From Fratercula arctica (lineage: Eukaryota > Chordata > Aves > Charadriiformes > Alcidae), in NCBI GenBank assembly GCA_947846985.1, contig CANTUZ010000001.1, forward strand, positions 2,356,001 through 2,420,000: a stretch of DNA of 64,000 nt, given 5' to 3'. Below are positions 61,740-64,000 of this stretch, in pieces. The position numbers were made by a program, and so were the translations under genes. Below the pieces are notes generated by a model. It did not search any database. It saw only the letters and a list, made by a program, of their open reading frames with translations, and had not been told where the DNA came from. Each line of letters begins with the position of its first letter. The stretch's first letter is position 1.

Positions 61740-62480
61740 AGGAAATACCTTGAACATGATGAATCAGGTTTGGGTAAGTTTTAGAAAAGTTCCTTTGTCT
61801 AAATTGTCTCTCTCCCTACTGTTTGCTTAGTTTCCCATTTTAAAACAAAACCTCATCATTTTAAATACACTTAAGCTCTAAACCCAATCTTCATATTCGT
61901 CGTAAATGCTAATGCTATAAAGATGGCGTGCTTTTATTTTGAAAAGGGTGAGTGAAATGCTCATGCTCACCAGCAGCTTTCTGCTGCTTCTTTTTGTTGT
62001 CTTTTTTATTCTGCTAAAGGGAGAACTCCATTGTTTTAGCATTGTTTTGTGTCTGGATGTCATGTTTCTCTGCTCACATGCTGGACTGCTAATACTTTTC
62101 TGAGACAAATTGCTGAAAACACTGACTACATTTGAGGTTACAAGAATTCGCTATATATAGTGACAGAATTGATTTTTTTTTTTGGCTCTGTTGCTAGTGG
62201 CAACTCATCCTAATCCCAAACTGTACAGTAATGTGATTTATGGTGAGTACATTGCTCGCTGTTTAATGTTGTCTGGAAATTTTTTCTGTGTGCATGGCTA
62301 GAGGGTCATTGTTCAGGCACGGGGTAAAGATATTTCATGGTTTTTACAAAAGAGTAGTTTGTTGTAGGTTGTGGGGATTAAACATTTTAAACGATGAATA
62401 AAATCTCAGTTCAAAAGCATACTTAAAACTGAAACTTGGGAGAAAATTGCTTCGTCATTTTTGATAGGTTTATGAAGAAG

Positions 62481-62504
62481 AAGCTTCCAATTAATTGGAA
62501 GCTT
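62481..62504. repeat. Perfect 24-bp palindrome
   Basis: AAGCTTCCAATT followed directly by its reverse complement, with no spacer. Located in FCHSD2 intron 2. Confidence 0.97.
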
Positions 62505-63385
62505 GTGCTGATAAAAATCACAGATATCTCCTGTTTAAACTCCAGTTTGCTTGTGGGTTTGGACAATGAGTATTTTGCGTCTGTGTAAATAATTCTTGTT
62601 TAAATCAGGGAACTTCTACTGAGCGTGTTCCACATCCTGCATGAAAAAGCTTGTGTTATAAATGTTGCCAAGATGTATGTTATGTGTGTTATAAAGAAGA
62701 TCTAAACTTGCACCCACTGGCCTGTGCCAGTTGTGATTGACCTCTGAATGTCCTGGTAAAAATGGTGATTTCCTAACACATTGTATGGGGAAGTTGTAGA
62801 TTTTAAGTACATCAGTTAAACTCTTGCGAGTAAGCAATTTAGTCTTTAAAATATAAATGTGCTTTTTAGGGAGGGATATTTTTTTAAACAGCAGGAAATC
62901 ATTCATGTGTGAGAACTTCTAAAGTCAAGAAATTCGAAGTCCGACTGTCTGGATTTTGTGTTTCAAAGCAAGATCTCGTTTATCTGCTCTCCGCGGGCAT
63001 GGAAGGCAAATTAGTTTTTTACACCTTTGAATGGAGTGGGGTTAGAAGAACAGTAGTGCCTGGATTGGCACACAGGTTTAAGAATGATCAACTGTTGTAC
63101 TTCCGGCAATGCAGTGACTGAAAGGTAGTAGCAGAGCTGAGAGTCTTGAACTGTGTGATGGTGGGGTGACAGTACCCAGCTGCCAACAGCCCAGGGTCAG
63201 CTGCAGGGTTTCTATCTGCAAAAGCTGGAGAAAACCAAATAACTTCCATTATTTACTAAGACCTGTTTTGTAGTAAAAAGACTGAGAGAAATTTAGGCTT
63301 GTAAGCTTGCTGCCGCTTGTTTCTTATGTAGGAGGTTAAACTTTCTCTGGTTTAGTTACCAGAGGTCCAAATTACCATGGACTTG

Positions 63386-63412
63386 TTAGAGTTGGAAGGG
63401 ACCTTGAAGATC
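63386..63412 (-). mobile_element. Stub of a CR1 3' tail
   Basis: 'ttagagttggaagggaccttgaagatc' is the minus-strand CR1 3' UTR core without its octamers. It abuts the complete tail of the next CR1 at 63414. This may be a remnant of an older copy or a duplication of the tail. Confidence 0.6.
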
Positions 63413-63413
63413 G

Positions 63414-64000
63414 TAGAATCATAGAGTCACAGAATGGTTTGGGTTGGAAGGGACCTTAAAGACCATCCAGTTCCAACCCCCTGCCCTGCGCAGGGACACC
63501 TCCCACCAGACCAGATTGCTCCAAGCCCCGTCCAACCTGGCCTTGAACCCCTCCAGGGATGGGGCAGCCACAGCTTCTCTGGGCAACCTGGGCCAGGGGC
63601 TCACCCCCCTCACAGCAAAGAATTTCTTCCTCATATCCAATCTCAATCTCCCCTCTTCCAGTGTAAAACCGTTCCTCTCATCCTATGGCTCCCCTCCCTG
63701 ATCCAGAGTCCCTCCCCAGCTTTCCTGGAGCCCCCTGAGGGACTGGAAGGGGCTGGAAGGTCTCCGCGGAGCCTTCTCTTCTCCAGGCTGAACCCCCCCA
63801 GCTCTCTCAGCCTGTCCTCACAGCAGAGGGGCTCCAGCCCTCCCAGCATCTCCGGGGCCTCCTCTGGCCCCGCTCCAACAGCTCCGTGTCTCTCCTGTGC
63901 TGAGGCCCCAGAGCTGGAGGCAGCACTGCAGGGGGGTCTCCCCCGAGCGGAGCAGAGGGGCAGAATCCCCCCCCTCGCCCTGCTGCCCACGCTGCTGGGG
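63414..64000 (-). mobile_element. Young CR1 LINE, cut by the window edge
   Basis: Minus-strand CR1 with octamers at 63414, continuing past 64000. The 3' part reads RLDMRKKFFAVRGVSPWPRL and EAVAAPSLEGFKARLDGAW. Further 5' it carries [21 protein letters not shown] and then the same frame-shifted segment as the copy at 13038-13955. Over about 63770-64000 the two copies differ at only a few bases. Antisense to FCHSD2, within intron 2. Confidence 0.95.

Larger units (their letters stand above)
57359..63385 (+). other. FCHSD2: FCHSD2 intron 2, second part
   Basis: AT-rich intronic DNA. It includes a 30-nt-class T-run at about 61706-61735, a 24-bp palindrome at 62481-62504 and two exon-like segments with acceptor and donor signals (61742-61773 and 62198-62242) that do not fit the FCHSD2 frame. 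A minus-strand frame of 142 codons (58074-58502) has no recognised domain. No confirmed exon. Confidence 0.75.

Noticed and set aside
44944..64000. Search for FCHSD2 exon 3 (expected to encode TFSQKKAAIERE)
   Set aside because: I found no segment with that coding potential and flanking splice sites, so it must lie beyond the window.

Overview
The window reads as nuclear DNA of a bird. Thirteen or more 5'-truncated CR1 LINE copies carry the avian CR1 3' hallmark (repeated ATTCTRTG octamers after a conserved 'ggtcccttccaac' 3' UTR). The only protein-coding gene I can support is the spliced 5' end of FCHSD2 (F-BAR and double SH3 domain protein 2). The species cannot be fixed from the sequence alone.

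Layout. 0-8 kb: intergenic, with CR1 copies at 40-522 and 3573-4255. 8.2-9.8 kb: two GC-rich minisatellites flanking a small CpG-rich block (about 8.85-9.0 kb). On the minus strand this block has a splice-donor-like site and a G-rich downstream flank, so it may be the first exon of a gene running left. By human synteny the best guess is P2RY2, which is inference only. 10-38 kb: gene-poor intergenic DNA with CR1 copies, a diverged ~169-bp tandem duplication (10.8 kb), an exact 97-bp duplication (19.0 kb), a 57-bp-arm hairpin (30.3 kb) and two microsatellites (31.3 and 32.2 kb). 39.2-41.46 kb: a C-rich minisatellite that leaves many frames open by chance. 41.46-42.07 kb: CpG island, promoter and 5' UTR of FCHSD2 on the plus strand.

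FCHSD2. Exon 1 codes for seven residues (42052-42072). Intron 1 is 2,773 nt, and exon 2 (44846-44943) codes for the start of the F-BAR domain. Intron 2 fills the rest of the window (44944 to beyond 64000) and is AT-rich with long T-runs, a nested CR1 cluster at 56.3-57.4 kb and a young CR1 at the right edge. I could not find exon 3.

No operon, CRISPR array, tRNA or rRNA was seen, and nothing supports a previously undescribed multigene system. The most notable signals are structural: the hairpin at 30.3 kb, the minisatellite-promoter arrangements at both CpG islands, the GC-skew switch at FCHSD2 exon 1, the TTTCA/TTTTA pentanucleotide tract, and two young CR1 copies that share the same reading-frame lesions.
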